64,000 nt of DNA from Dendrobium chrysotoxum. Its lineage: Eukaryota; Streptophyta; Magnoliopsida; Asparagales; Orchidaceae. This document shows positions 48,051 to 60,441 of this stretch, in pieces; the stretch's first letter is position 1, and each line of letters starts with the position of its first letter. The stretch covers positions 20,418,764-20,482,763 of the forward strand of contig CM034310.1 in assembly GCA_019925795.1 (NCBI GenBank), read 5' to 3'. The translations under genes were made by a program, and so were the position numbers. Below the pieces are notes generated by a model that worked only from the letters and a program-made list of their open reading frames with translations, had not been told where the DNA came from and did no database searches.

Positions 48051-50217
48051 TGTAACATCCCAAAATCTATATTGAAAGAATTGCATTTGTCTTTTATTTT
48101 TAGTTATTTAACTAGAGCTTACCAATTTCATATAAATAGTATAATGAAACATGATTGCATTTATATTTATCACTATGTACAATTATTATAAACCCATAAA
48201 AGTCATATATATAATATTCATGATACAAAATTCTAGCTACACTATAAATACATCATGACTACAAAGTAAACTACAGGTGTCAAAAAGAAAACTAAACATG
48301 CTGTCAGAAGTCTCACATCACAGGGTCCTTATCCTTTTCTAAAAACATGTAAAAAATACATTATGACCAAAATAGCTTAGCAAGTAACCAAAATCTTTCA
48401 ACTAAACTCAATACAATGTAAAAGAGAATAATATATTACAGTAAATTATATACAGAAATTTATTTATCAATGTATATTATCAATACCAGTTATCTGTCTT
48501 AATAATCAGTCTATAATAAGCCATATCTAAGTCAATCTATTTATTCACTCTTATCATTCATTCAGTCACCTATGCCTATCAGTTATAGTCATAATATTAA
48601 TAATAATATTCAGATTAGTACCAGAATAGTATCAATATTAATACTTAGTATCAATATCTATGACCAGTAGTAACAACCAGTATCAACAATCAATATCATT
48701 GACAATAATAAAATAGTATCACTAATAATGCTAGCATAGTATCAATAAGAGTATCAGTATTAATATCAATATCAGTAATTAATGATAATATCAGTACACA
48801 ATAAATAATATCTGTACCACTATCAGTAACCAGTATCAATACTCAATGTCAAATTATTAGATATCACATGTTTATATGAGGTTATATTGATTTTGAGGGT
48901 ATCACATGCAATTAATTATATAAGTGAATTAATATTCTTTCCCTCATGACTCTCAATCAGTCGCCCCTTATGACTCCCAATCAATAATCATGTGGATCAG
49001 TCGCCCTAACTCCTCCTTAACGATAACTCCTAATCAGTCTCCAGCTCCTTATGACTCCTAATTAGCAAATCATGTAAATCTGTAGCGTATCATGTGGGGG
49101 TATCAGGTCATATATCTAACATCATTCAATATATTATTTCATTAAAAATAGTCAGCATAAATTTAGTATATTATTCAATACAATATATCAGTTTTATCAA
49201 TCATTTCAGCCAAATCATATTTTAATGTTATCCTGCCAATTCTTAGTATGTCACTATCAACCCAATTTCAGTATACATTTTTCCTACTCATTTTACATAG
49301 AAATTCATATACACAGATTTAACTGGCAAAAATATAATAAAATCATATCAAATAGTTCAGAATAAAATCTAAAACATATCAAATGTTATACATTGAAAGC
49401 TTACGAAATCAAGAGATAATGCATTTTTAATAAATTTAGGAGGGATAAAATCAATATAATTAAAATCATCAAAAATAAAAGTAAGAGTTTAGTCATTTAC
49501 AATGAATAGAATAATTTTTGTAAAAGGAATGTTAGACAAAAAAGCCCTGATAAACTTTCTCTTTTCCTTTTCTACACCCCCCCCCTCTCTTCTTCTTCTT
49601 CTTCTTCTTCTCGGCCAAGTAGTATGAGAGTGAGGGAGAGGCAAGGGTGGTAGGGATATTTATATTAAAGAATATGTATAAATATTATTTGTAGCCTCGT
49701 ACCGCAATGCTCATACCCAGCATCGCAACGCTTAATATCAAATCAAGAATCACTATAGAATAGAGACTCAAATGACATAATAGAATTTTTTAGCATCGTT
49801 GTGCTATTTAAATCTAGCATCATAAGGCTCACAAGCATAGTGCTGAAGCACTCTAGTTCAAATAGAAATTAAATTTTTTTACACTTATCATATTTTAGGG
49901 TTATTATAGTAGCGCTGACCTAAATCTTATGGATTACCCTATAATCTTTCCATCTAAGGGCTTGACGCCATAGTGGTGCCACCCAACACTATTGTACACA
50001 CTCCAATCCTTACCTCCATCCATGCCATGGTGTTGCGCTCTTAGTGTCGTAGTGCTCTCCTAGAGAATTTCTTTTTTACTTATGTTTTCTTCTTCCTAGA
50101 GCACTTTCTCACTTACTTAAGGATCTATTAAGCATTTTAAGACTCATAATTACTAATTAAATCAAAATTAAATGCATACTAGCTTAATTATTAGGCTTCT
50201 TAATGACAAATATTGCA
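48051..50217 (-). mobile_element. 3' LTR of gypsy element G
   Basis: On the minus strand it is TGCAATATTTGTCATT...GGGATGTTACA, 2167 bp. Its start aligns with the H LTR start at 55456 (shared AATTAGTAATTATGA). It includes GC words (49690-50050), a C-run and (CTT)n tract at 49577-49610, and diverged TGACTCCTAATCAGTC units at 48945-49060. A purine tract and the pol stop lie immediately upstream of its start. Confidence 0.82.
48470..48860. repeat. Low-complexity ATCAGTA-type repeat in the G LTR
   Basis: Irregular repetition of AGTATCAATA, CAGTATCAATA and AATATCAGTA over about 390 bp. No fixed period. Confidence 0.75.
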
Positions 50218-50231
50218 TCCTCCCCTCCTTA
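50218..50231 (-). other. Polypurine tract of element G
   Basis: The minus strand reads AAGGAGGGGAGGA immediately before the LTR start TGCAATATT. Confidence 0.8.
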
Positions 50232-50271
50232 TAAAAAATATTGTTCATGACATTTCCATTACACAATAACT

Positions 50272-51720
50272 TTAGAACAAATCCAGATACAACTTCCTCA
50301 TCTCAACCACTTTCTCCCAGGTTGCTTCTCACTCTAACATATGCTTCCACTGGACTTTGACCATCAAAATTTGCTTATTCCTCAACTACTTTACATTAAA
50401 GGCCATAATATGCTCAAGTGTTTTCTTTGTAGGTTGGATTATGTTTCACATCCACTTCAACTTCAGGAACTCTTTGATCTACAATGGATGCTCATTTTCT
50501 CAGCACTGATACAAAAAAAGGATATCTGACATGTGATCTTACAAAATAATCTATAAGAAAATTTCTCAATCCTTTCAATCACTTCAAAGGGTTATCTGTA
50601 TCTAGGACTTAGCTTGCTTTCCTTTCCAAACATGCTCACTCCGTTTATTATACTAACCTTCAGATATACAAATTCACCGACTTGGAATTCCTTATACTTA
50701 AGTTTCGAGTTAAAATATTTCTTCTACATGTCATGTGCTACTTCTAATATTTTCCTGATCAGTCTTATCATTTCAATATCATTATCTATAAGCTCAAAAC
50801 CTATCAGCTTCCTTTCTCTTGCTTTAGTCTAAGCCAATGGATTCTGGCACCCTCTTCCATATAAAGCCTCATATAGATCCATACAAATACTTATTCTAAA
50901 GTTGTTTTCATATGTAAACTCAATTATAGGTATATGATCTTCCTAGTTTCCACTAAAATTCAAAACATAGAGTCTCAATAGATCTTCCAAACCTAAATAA
51001 CTCTCTCAGACTAGCCATTTATTTGGGGGTGAAATGTCATACTAAAATTTAATTTCATTCCTAGACCTTCCCGAATACTCCTCCGCTGCTTTGATGTAAA
51101 TTAGCCATTACGATCAGAAATAATAACCTTAGGGATCTCATGTAATGTAATAATTTCCTTCGCTTATAGCTGAGCCAACTTATCAATAGAATATGTCAAC
51201 CTCATTGGTAGAAAATGAGCAGAATTCATCAATCAATCTATGTTCACCCACACCACATCATGGCCTTTCCTAGACCTATGAAAACACATAAAATCCTTAG
51301 TGATATCTTCCTATTTCCACTCACGAATAGATAATGACTACAATGAACTATTAGGTTTATGATGCTCATCCTTTACCATTTGACATACATTATACTTAGA
51401 AATAAATTTTACCACATCTCACTTCAATGAAGGCCACCAAAACATTAGCTTTATATCATGATACATCTTATTACTACCTAGATGAATGGTATACCAGAGT
51501 AGTGGGATTCATATAGAATCCCCCTCCTTAGATTACCACTACTTGGGACCCATAACCTACCACCACATATGATCAAACCTCAACCCTCCACTTGAAATTC
51601 TAATCTCTTTCCATACTAAATCTAATCTATTAATTTCACATATTTCTCATCTGCTTTTTGAGTTTCTTAAACCCCATATGGCAATGAGGGCTAGACCATC
51701 ATCTAGGATAAAACTCTAAT
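50272..51720 (-). pseudogene. Gypsy G pol: integrase with C-terminal chromodomain (broken)
   Basis: Read leftwards in several frames: the zinc-finger remnant and FWWPSLK (near 51435), then the integrase core. The core has KDFMCFHRSRKGHDVVWV (first Asp), IISDRNG (second Asp) and NFSMTFHPQINGxSERVI (Glu). A chromodomain tail follows with VKVQWKHML, a stop, then EATWEKVVEMRKLYLDLF. The terminal stop is at 50272. A chromodomain after integrase marks a chromovirus, and this tail is Tekay/Del-like. Chromodomains are thought to guide integration to heterochromatin. Multiple stops make it inactive. Partner domains lie upstream at 51800-52600 and 54455-55450. Confidence 0.85.
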
Positions 51721-51799
51721 TGGAAATTAGATGAATGCATCACTTCTAATTTTAATCTCTTCATTTCCCTAATCAATGCTCACTTAGAAGTGATTAGAT

Positions 51800-52604
51800 T
51801 AACTATCACTCCTATAGACTTCCTTCTTAAAGCATCGATAACTACAATCACTTTACTTGGCTGATAAATGATATCCAAGCCTTAATCAGCTTCATTCACC
51901 TTCTCTGCCTCAATTTTAACTCCTGAGTAAAAATATACTTCAAATTATGGTGGTCGGTATACATCTCACATCTAACATTGTATAAATAGTGTCTCAATAT
52001 TTTTAATATAAATACAATAGTTGCCAGCTCCAAATCATGATTTAGGTAATTCTTTTCATATGACTTTAGCTTTCTTGATGCATAAGCCACTACCTTCCCA
52101 TTCTATTGCAACATACATCTCAGGCCCTTTAAGGAAGCATCACTGTACACCTGGAATCCTTCATCCTTGATAACATATTCAACACAAGGGTTGACACCAA
52201 ACACTCTTTCAACTTCTAGAAAGTTTCTTTACACTTAGGTGTCCAATTAAATGATGCGGCCTTATGAGTCAATCTTGTTAGAGGAATTAAAAACTATGAA
52301 AAACCTCTGACAAACTTTATATAATAACCTTTCAAGCCTAAAAAATCTATGAGCCTCAGTCATAGATGTTGGTTTTGACCAATCTACCATAGCTTGCACC
52401 TTTTAGTGATTCATAGTAATTCCTTCCTTACAACTGCCCTAAAAAGCAATAGAAGTCAACCAAAATAAACATTTTAAAAACTTAGCATATATCTTATGAT
52501 GCAATAAAGTCTATAAGGTCAACCTCAAATGGGCTACATGCTCTTCTATAGACTTTAAATACACAAGGATATCATCAATAAATATAATAATGAATTGATC
52601 CATA
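51800..52604 (-). pseudogene. Gypsy G pol: RNase H and RT downstream half
   Basis: RNase H is open at 52090-51896 (AYASRKLKSYEKNYLNHDLE, then CEMYTDHHNLKYIFTQ). The RT part nearest the solo LTR has the active-site box IIIFIDDILVY (near 52570-52600) followed by EEHVAHLRLTL. Both aspartates are kept. Frame is lost between these pieces. The gene continues beyond the inserted LTR at 54455. The left copy of the CCATA target duplication is at 52600-52604. Confidence 0.88.
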
Positions 52605-54454
52605 TGTTGTGAATCTGGATCCAAGGACTGTAATTTTGATGATTGAAAATATTTCTGTTTCTGTTTGAGTGTCTACTCTTTCAAATTCACAGGATCAGTT
52701 GAAATTTAAGCCAGCTCAAGATCGAGTTAGTCTGTGTGTGGTTGAGGTTCAATGTACTTTTTTATCTTTTTTGGGTCAAGTGTAATATAATGGATCCCCA
52801 AGCTAAGTAACCTTACACACACACTCAGGGGGAGAATTTTAGTGAGTTAAAGTTTTTGTTCATTTTTTTATTCAAATTGTCCTGGATGATATTTATATCG
52901 TCCTGGACATTCCATTAAAAATAAAAACCTTAATTAGGGCATCAATGTTAAGTCGATATGATTAAGTAGATCATCCTGGATGATACACCCATCGTATAGG
53001 ATGATATGCTCAAATCAGAAAATCTCAGTCGCCAGATCAAGTTAGGCAAGTTTTTATTTTTAGCTTTTTGATCTGATCGTCCTGGATGATACCTATATTG
53101 CCCTGGATGATCCATCACAATCATGCCTAAATTAGTCATGTGCTTAAGGAAAGTAATTAAGGTTTGAGTGATTTGAAGTTATCATCCTGGACGATCGCAA
53201 GATCATCCTGGATGATCAATTGAAAATCCTGACTGTCCAGTGTATTTCACCTGGATGACCCGAACAATCCTCTAGATGATATGCCTGATTTTGAACTAAT
53301 CGTACGGGACGATACCAAAATCATCCCGGACGATCAGGTCATTTTGACATCATCTAGCATGGTTTACCTGTACGACCCGAACAGTGTGCTGGATGATTTT
53401 AGTCTTTTTGAACTAATCATATAGGATAATATATGTATCCTTCAGGATGATCAAGTCATTTTGATATTATCCACACCAGTTCTCCTAGATAACCCGAACA
53501 GACTTCTAGATGATATTCCTGAATTGAACTAATCGTCCTGGACGATCGCAAAATTATCCCAGATGATATGAATAAAATTTTTCTTCTAATCGTCTAGAAG
53601 AACCAGATCGTCCAAGCCAAAAGGGTTTGATTTATACTGATCGTACATGATGATCTACCAATTATCCTGGACGATCTTTGATGGCAAGTTAAAATTTAGG
53701 GCAATTTTTAAGCCTTTGTATTTAAGATCTCTTATCTTCTATCGTTGAAATCTTTTTCCACTTTCCTTGCCTATGAGAGCTTTAAGAAGGAGAGCGAGAG
53801 CTTTGGAGAGAGAGAAGATCTTGTGAGGGGGAGTTTGTGAGGTGTTCACAAAGGTTGCTCTAAGCAAGGATCTGAGTCATCCTCTATTGTCCTTTGTGTC
53901 TCTATAGAAGGATCATCTGTAAGAAGATCAAGGTTCTCTGCCTGCTTTAGGAAGAAGCAAAAGGAGGTAAGGTTCTCTACCTACTTCAGGAGGAAGCAAA
54001 AGGAGTTAAGGTTCTCTGCCTGCTTCTGGAGGAAGCAAAAGTAGTCCGGGTTCTCTGCCTCACCGGGTTCATGAGAAGGAGTTTTATAAAGGCTTCTCCT
54101 CCTTGCTGTGAGAGTAGAAGGAGAGTCACTTAGTGTTAGTGTAATACCCAGAGGGGAGGCTCCGGGGAGTGGACGTAGGTCAAGTTGAACGAACCGCTAT
54201 AAAATCTGGTGTGTTCTTTCTTATTATTTTTTGCACTTTATTTTTCTATTGATGATCGTGTGATTGTGGTTATTGGTTTATTTTGTTAAACATCTGCATA
54301 TTATCACAAAATTGAAATCATTTTAAAATATTTGAAAAGATTTTTAAAATCATTTTTGCTCGCAAATTTTTAAAATTACCAATTCACCCCCCCCCCCCTC
54401 TTGGTTAGCCTCGGGACTAGTTCATAAGGGCTTAACATCCCTCATGAACTTTCA
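52605..54454 (+). mobile_element. Solo Sirevirus LTR inserted in the RT of gypsy G
   Basis: A 1850-bp solo LTR, TGTTGTGAATCTGGATCC...CATCCCTCATGAACTTTCA. It is flanked by CCATA at 52600-52604 and at 54455-54459, an exact 5-bp duplication. U3 has palindromes from 52875 to 53690 (for example ATCGTACGGGACGAT and ATCATCCCGGACGAT). TGTATTTAAG near 53717 is the TATA-like box. Four GGTTCTCTGCCTGCTTC / GGAGGAAGCAAAAG units lie at 53935-54075. The U5 C-run is expanded to 12 bases (54387-54398) before TCTTGGTTAGCCTCGGG. Confidence 0.95.
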
Positions 54455-55455
54455 CCATATACTCCCAAAACACTTAATATTTTAGGTCCACAAATTCTAA
54501 TCATGCAATTTCAAACTAAATGGCATCACCAAAAATTCATATTTCCTATACCTAATGTTGAAAGTTGTCTTTCCTACATCTTTTACCTTCACTATGAACT
54601 AATGGTACCAATAACATAAACAAATCTTGGATAATATAGTTGTAACTTCCAACTGATCAATTAGGCCATCTATCCTAGGTAGTGGATACTTCCTCATAAT
54701 TACCTTATTTCATTCCCCATAGTCAATACACATCATTAGAGATCAAATAATATAGGACCTCCCTAAGGCGATCCACTCGGCCTAATAAAGACTCTATCCA
54801 ATATCTTATGTAACTACACCTTCAACTTCTACAACTCTCTAGGTTCCATCCTATTAGGTGTCTTTTCTATTGGAGTTGTGCTTGGAACTACCTCAATAGG
54901 AATTTTACCTCCCTCTCTAGAGATAAATAAGATAACTCTTCAAGAAAGACATAAAGAAATTCCCTTACCATTGGAACATCTTCAAGGTCCTTAATAGTTT
55001 TGTTCAAATCTCTCACATATGTCAAAAATATAGAATTCACTTTCTTCTAGATCATGTCCACTTGCAACAAGAAAATCAAAGAAGATAAGGCACTCTTAAT
55101 ACCACGAAAATAAAATAATGTCTCATCTATACACAAACTCACCCTCTTCTTACTACAGTTAATCTAAGCATGATATATACTCAAATAATCCATACCCACT
55201 ATCACAACAAACTCTTTTAGAGTTAATCTAAGCATGATTTACATTTTTAATTTCACACCTACAAAGTTTACTAACTACCACGGAATCTTCAGTAAGCAAG
55301 CAATAAAAAAAATAAAATAGAAACTAACAGATCTAGAACCAAACCCAATTTATCCAAAATATGCTATAAAAAAAAAAAGATTGACTCGCTCCAGAGTCAA
55401 ATAAAATAAGGCAGGAAAATATAGAAATAAAGGTCGTACCTATCATCACATCTAG
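54455..55455 (-). pseudogene. Gypsy G pol: protease and RT upstream half
   Basis: The protease active site LILFDSGASQSF is readable near 55378-55410, preceded by a DVMIGTTFI stretch typical of Tekay/Del proteases. The rest of the protease and the RT N-terminal half follow leftwards with many stops and shifts, up to the solo LTR at 54454. The first five bases (54455-54459) are the right-hand CCATA duplication. Upstream (gag, 5' LTR) is cut off by the insertion of element H at 55456. Confidence 0.78.
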
Positions 55456-57345
55456 TGTGATATCCATCATAAAAAAAATTAGGTAATTATTTATTAATAG
55501 TCATTAATTTTAAGTAATTAGTAATTATGATTCTCAAAATATTAAATGGGGTAGAAAGTAACCAAGGTTTGAGGTCTACGAAGTGAAAATCTAAAATTTG
55601 AAAATTTTCTATAGGAACTACAACAATTGGTTTGATGGTGCCCATGTCTTTGAGCTCTCAAGTTTCTAAATAGAAAAATAGATTTTAACATGCATCATAG
55701 TGCCAAGGATCCACCACCGTAGAGCTGGTTCTTAGGTAAGGATATTATGGGGAAATCTAAAAGATTATATGGGAGTGCAATGACCATAAAAAAGTGAGTT
55801 TCATGGCACTAGGTCAAATTAGTATATTTTAAATATTAAAATGTCTCAAACCATTTCCACTCAGCCACTTCTAAAGAATAAGAGAGGAGAAGGAGGAGAA
55901 GAGGATAGAGAAAGAGATAGAAGATTTATTCATCGGGCCTATTCGAGAAATTATAGGTCTTGAGGTAGACTCCAAAACTCCTTTTTTTTATCTTAATTTT
56001 AGTAAGTTTAGAATAGGATATAAATAAAAAATTATTTTTATATGATTTTATGAAGTTTTCATGTGATTTTTTATATGTTATTATACTTCTTATTATGAAT
56101 ATTTTGGCTATATAAAATTTAGGTTTTAATAGTTGGTTTTTCTTGTGTGATTTTTTAAATGCATTGTTGAATAAAACAGTTTCTAGAAAACATAATAGTT
56201 ATATAAAAGTCTTGAAATCATGTGAATGTCTAACGTTAGAAATTAAAAAGGGTAAGTTCATTGAATATTCTATTTTAAAAGTAGTGTGGCTTCCATTGGT
56301 AATTCATGCACTTTTAGAACACTACACCAAATATTGTTGCATTGCATTTGTATTTTGTATTACATGGAATTGGTGATAATATATTCTAAAAGGAGAAAAT
56401 GTGCACTCTCTATTATGTTATAAGGGCCCTAAATATACTCTTTTGGCTCCATCTCTACCTGATGTCGATGTAGGAGGAATTATGTCCCTACTTATTGAAA
56501 GCAGGTGTGGGAGGTTAAGTAACACTATAAGTACTCTGCTGGCCCCATCTACCAAATACAAATATGGGAGGGATTCTGGCTCCACTTGCTTTATATAGGT
56601 ATGGAAGATAAAGGGAGGCATAAGTGAAACTGGAGCTATAAGCAAGCATCGGGACATATATTATAATCATTGCATTCTATATGCTAATGTTTTATGAATT
56701 AATTTTAAGAAATATTTTGAATTGTGCATTAGTAAACTCTGAACCTCTAAACGATTTTTTTAGAAAAATGAAAGTAATATGTAAGTGAACCTCTAAAACT
56801 AAGTATTTTGTTCTGCATCTAAAGACTTTGGTGAAAGTAGTTTTATGGTTATGAAAGTATAAGTGGTAACTCTAAGATTAGGTATATATTGGGACTCTGA
56901 TAAGTCCAATTTTTCTTCTAATTTAATTATTTTACAAGTCTTTGTATTTTCTTTTAATTAATTACTACTAAATAAGTGCATCGGATATTAATACCTATGA
57001 GGGGTGAAGGAGGGAGTCTACTGAGCTAGTTGAGCTCACTCAGTTACTTTTAAATATTTTAGGTAAAGAAAAGGCTAGTCTAGTAGATTAGGTCTAGAGG
57101 AGGATTCTGACCATAAGGTACAGATTTTGGAGTATAACATACTAATTTTGTAAGCCAATTTTACTATTTTGAGGTATATAAATTTTGAACTGGATTATTA
57201 TATTTATTTTTTGATGAAATAAAAGTTAATTATATTACTTAATTTTTTAAAAATTTTTGTAGCTCTAGTTATTATTATTAGGGGATACGTTAATTAATTA
57301 TATGTTTAAGTAAGTCCAATCCTTCCATTAGATATTAGGGCATCA
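55456..57345 (+). mobile_element. 5' LTR of gypsy element H
   Basis: The start TGTGATATCCATCAT aligns with the G LTR start, and the end TTAGGGCATCA lies 4-5 bases before the primer binding site. About 1.89 kb. A purine-rich GAGGAGAAGGAGGAGAAG tract is at 55887. Boundaries rest on homology to G and on the PBS. Because the other end of H is hidden by Sirevirus C, no target duplication can be verified (left flank TCTAG). Small frames within (56143, 56401) are not supported. Confidence 0.8.
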
Positions 57346-57349
57346 AAGG

Positions 57350-57360
57350 TGGTATCAAAG
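57350..57360 (+). other. Primer binding site of element H
   Basis: TGGTATCAAAG differs at one base from the tRNA-Met complementary site TGGTATCAGAG used by many plant LTR elements. Confidence 0.85.
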
Positions 57361-57516
57361 AAATAGTTTGGAAGGACTAGAGACTATAACCAAAGCTATA
57401 GGAAATACATTATATTAGTTTAAGAGATGAGTTTGGAGTCTAGTATAGTTTGTCTGTTAGTTATGTTATATAATTGAACTACCTTATTTTTATTTAGATT
57501 AAAGTGTTGTTGTATC

Positions 57517-58813
57517 ATGAACCCCAGAACTAAGAGGCAAATGATGGACAGAGTTCCAATTAGGTTGTAACAGGTCAGAGTACTATGGGAGTGATGACTT
57601 TTAACATGATGATGAATTTATTGGGCTAGTGGCCCAGGTGATGAGGGAGGCTTAGGTAGAATGGTTGGAGTGAAGGGGGGACAAGGTTGATAAGAATTTG
57701 TAATTATTCTTGAGATTGAAACCACCATATTTTAAGGGTACTGTTGAGCCCAAAGCAACTAAGGATTGGTAGATGAGGGTGGAGAAGTCATTCAATAGCA
57801 TGCAATACCTAAAGGGAAAAAAAGTTCTGTTGGTCGTATTTTTGTTGGATGGAGAAGCTGGGCAATGGTGGATAAGCTAGTAGATGAAGAGATTTTAGAG
57901 CAAGTCAAATGTAGAGATCAATTGGGAAGAGTTTATGAAGACTTTTTGGATTCATTTGTACTGCCATCTAGTAGATAGTAGATGTAGGAGTCCTTTTTGA
58001 GACTGGTGCAAGGGAGTAAGATGATGATATAGTATGATGTAGAGTTCAAAAATCTTACCCAGTATGCTCTCTAATTTGTTAGTGCCCCAAAGGAGAATTG
58101 TTATAATTTCCTGAGGTTTGAGAGATAGTTTAAGGCATCCTTTAGTCCCATTTCTTATTAGTGACTTATTTTGAGCTTGTGGAGAGAGCTAGACTGGTGC
58201 AAAATGATCTAATGTCCACTCAATGGTGATGGGATACTAGCAGGAAGAGGTTTAGAGGAGAACTCACCAAAAGTAAATTCAACAGTAAGAGGTCCAAAGT
58301 ATAGGCTAATGATTCAAGGAGGGGAGGATCTACTGTATCTGTGAGGATTGGAGGATCTATATCTATTAGTAGTAATATTGTTTATGATTTTTATAGGTAG
58401 ATGCATACTGGCCAATGTTATATATATATATGGGTCAATATTTTAGGTGTGGCAAGGTGGGTCAAAAGGTGGCATAATGTCCACACAGAGCACCAAAAGG
58501 TAAACTTGAAGCTGGGGGCAATAAGAGTCAGAGGTAGTAACTATACCCTTTTAGATCTATTAGTGAGGCCTTGTCTACTATTAGTAGAGGTAGATTTGAA
58601 GGGAGACCGTCAGGTAGATCTGTAGGAGGAGATCAATAGAAGTCCATCCCAATTATCAGTGCATCTCTAATTCAGCCTAGTGTTTACAGTCTAATATAGT
58701 AAGAGATGAGGAAGGCATCAGATGTAGAGATAGATATAATATATATTTCTTAGTGATATTGTAATATTCTTTTTTATTCTGATGTTAGTCATTCTTTTAT
58801 ATCTGGCATTTTC
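57517..58813 (+). pseudogene. Gypsy H gag (Tekay/Del-like), broken and truncated
   Basis: The first ATG after the PBS is at 57517. Conceptual frames show the retrotransposon-gag core: LKPPYFKGTVEPKATKDW near 57716, VEKSFNSMQYLKGKK, LLDGEAGQWW, EFKNLTQYALQF and PKENCYNFLRFER. A serine/glycine-rich stretch and a degenerate zinc knuckle (CGKVGQ near 58450) follow. There are numerous in-frame stops. Sirevirus C cuts it at 58814, so the rest of H lies to the right of the window. Confidence 0.78.
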
Positions 58814-60441
58814 TGAAAGTTCGATAGGGATGTTAAGCCCTAGTGAACTAGTCCCGAGGCTAACCAAAAGGGGGTGAATTGGTTATTTAAAAATTTCACG
58901 AGGAATAGAAAAAATCTTTTCGATACTTTGCAGCGGAAATAAGTAAACAAGAACGAAAAGATCAATCACAGATATTCACCCAAGCAGTTAATATCGGAAA
59001 AGTAAAGTGCAGAACAGAATCAGAAAAGCAAACCAGATTTTATAGTGGTTCGGTCAACTAGACCTACGTCCACTCCCCGGAGCCTCCCCTCTGGGTATTG
59101 CACTAAACAAAAAGTGACTCGCCTTTTGCTCCCACAGCAAGGCGGAGAAGCCTGTATAAAAAACCTCCTTTCCACCACCCGGTGAGGCAGAGAACCTAAC
59201 CTCCTTTTGCTTCCACCTAAAGCGGGCAGAGAACCCAACGTCCTTTTGCTTCCTTCTGAAGCAGGCAGAGAACCTCGAATCTTCTTGCTGACGATCCTCT
59301 CCCAAAGAACACTGACACGATGAAAGATGACGAGCGGAGAAGAAGACTCTGATCCTTGCTTGGAGCAACCTTCGTGAACCCCTCACGAACTCCCCCTCAC
59401 AAGATCCTCTGTCTCTCTCCCAAACTCTCTCTCTCTCTCTAGGGTTTCTCTGGAAAGGAAAGTGGCAAAAGATTTTTCTTGTTTCAAGAAAAAGTTCTTT
59501 TATAGGAGGGCTTAAAATTTACCCTAAAGCTCAACTGGCCGGCCAAGATCGTCCAAGATCGTCCTGTACGATCAGTTCAAAATCAGCTGATTTAGCCTGG
59601 ATGATCTGGCTCTTCTGGACGATCAGTTCAAAAAGTTGTTCATATCGTCCCGTACGATTTTGCGATCGTCCGGGACGATTAGTGTAAATCGAGGAATATC
59701 ATCCAGAAGACAGTTCAGGTCGTTCAGAGCAAACTGTGCTGGACAACTAAAAAATGACTTGATCATCCAGGACGATAAGGTTATCGCCCTGTATGATTAG
59801 TTCAAAAAGTGCCAAAATCGTCCTGAGCACAGTTCGGGTCGTACAGCTGAAATGCACTAAATGATCATGATCGTTCGGGACGATCCTGCGATCGTCCAGG
59901 ACGATCTGATCGTATCAATCAAATATAAATTGCTTTCCTTAATTACCAGATTAATTTAGGCATGATTGTACTGAATCGTCCGGGATAATACACGTATCGT
60001 CCGGGACGATCAGACCAAATATCTAAAAATAAAAACTTGCCTAACTTGATCTGGCGGCTAAGAATTTTTGATTTGAGCATATCGTCCCGTACGATCCAAA
60101 GATCGTCCAGGACGATCTGCTTAATCAGAACCTCTTAACTTGGTCGCCCTAATTAGGGTTTCTATTTTTACTTGATCGTCCAGGACGATTTGAACAAAAA
60201 TTTAAACAGAAACTCTAATTCACTCAAGCTCTCCCCCTGAGTGTGTGTATGCAAGGTTACTTAGCTAGGGTATCAGTTACATTACAATTGACTCAAGAAA
60301 AAGAAAATAATACACTTAGACACACTTGGACCCGATCTTGAGTTAGCTTGAGTTGCTTGTGATCTTTTGTGCCTGAAATGGGTTAGCCAAGAAAAACATA
60401 ATAGAGACATGTTTGTCATCATCAAAACTAGATTTGCAACA
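58814..60441 (-). mobile_element. 3' LTR of Sirevirus C
   Basis: This 1628-bp LTR is TGAAAGTTCGATAGGG...AGATTTGCAACA on the plus strand. U3 palindromes at 59545-60190 are well preserved, for example ATCGTCCGGGACGAT at 59664. The TATA box is CCTATAAAAG (minus, 59497-59506). R/U5 has AGAGAACC / GAAGCAGGC tandem units (59180-59280), and the U5 motif is GGCTAACCAAAAGGGGG (58857). High CpG retention suggests it is the youngest Sirevirus here. Left flank TTTTC. Confidence 0.94.

Noticed and set aside
56143..56657. Short frames on both strands near a palindromic-looking GC segment
   Set aside because: They are within the H LTR and not preserved in the related G LTR.
59020..59386. Minus-strand frames of 72 and 110 codons with Gly/Arg repeats
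   Set aside because: They follow the leader tandem repeats of the LTR. Corresponding frames in other LTRs differ in frame and length.
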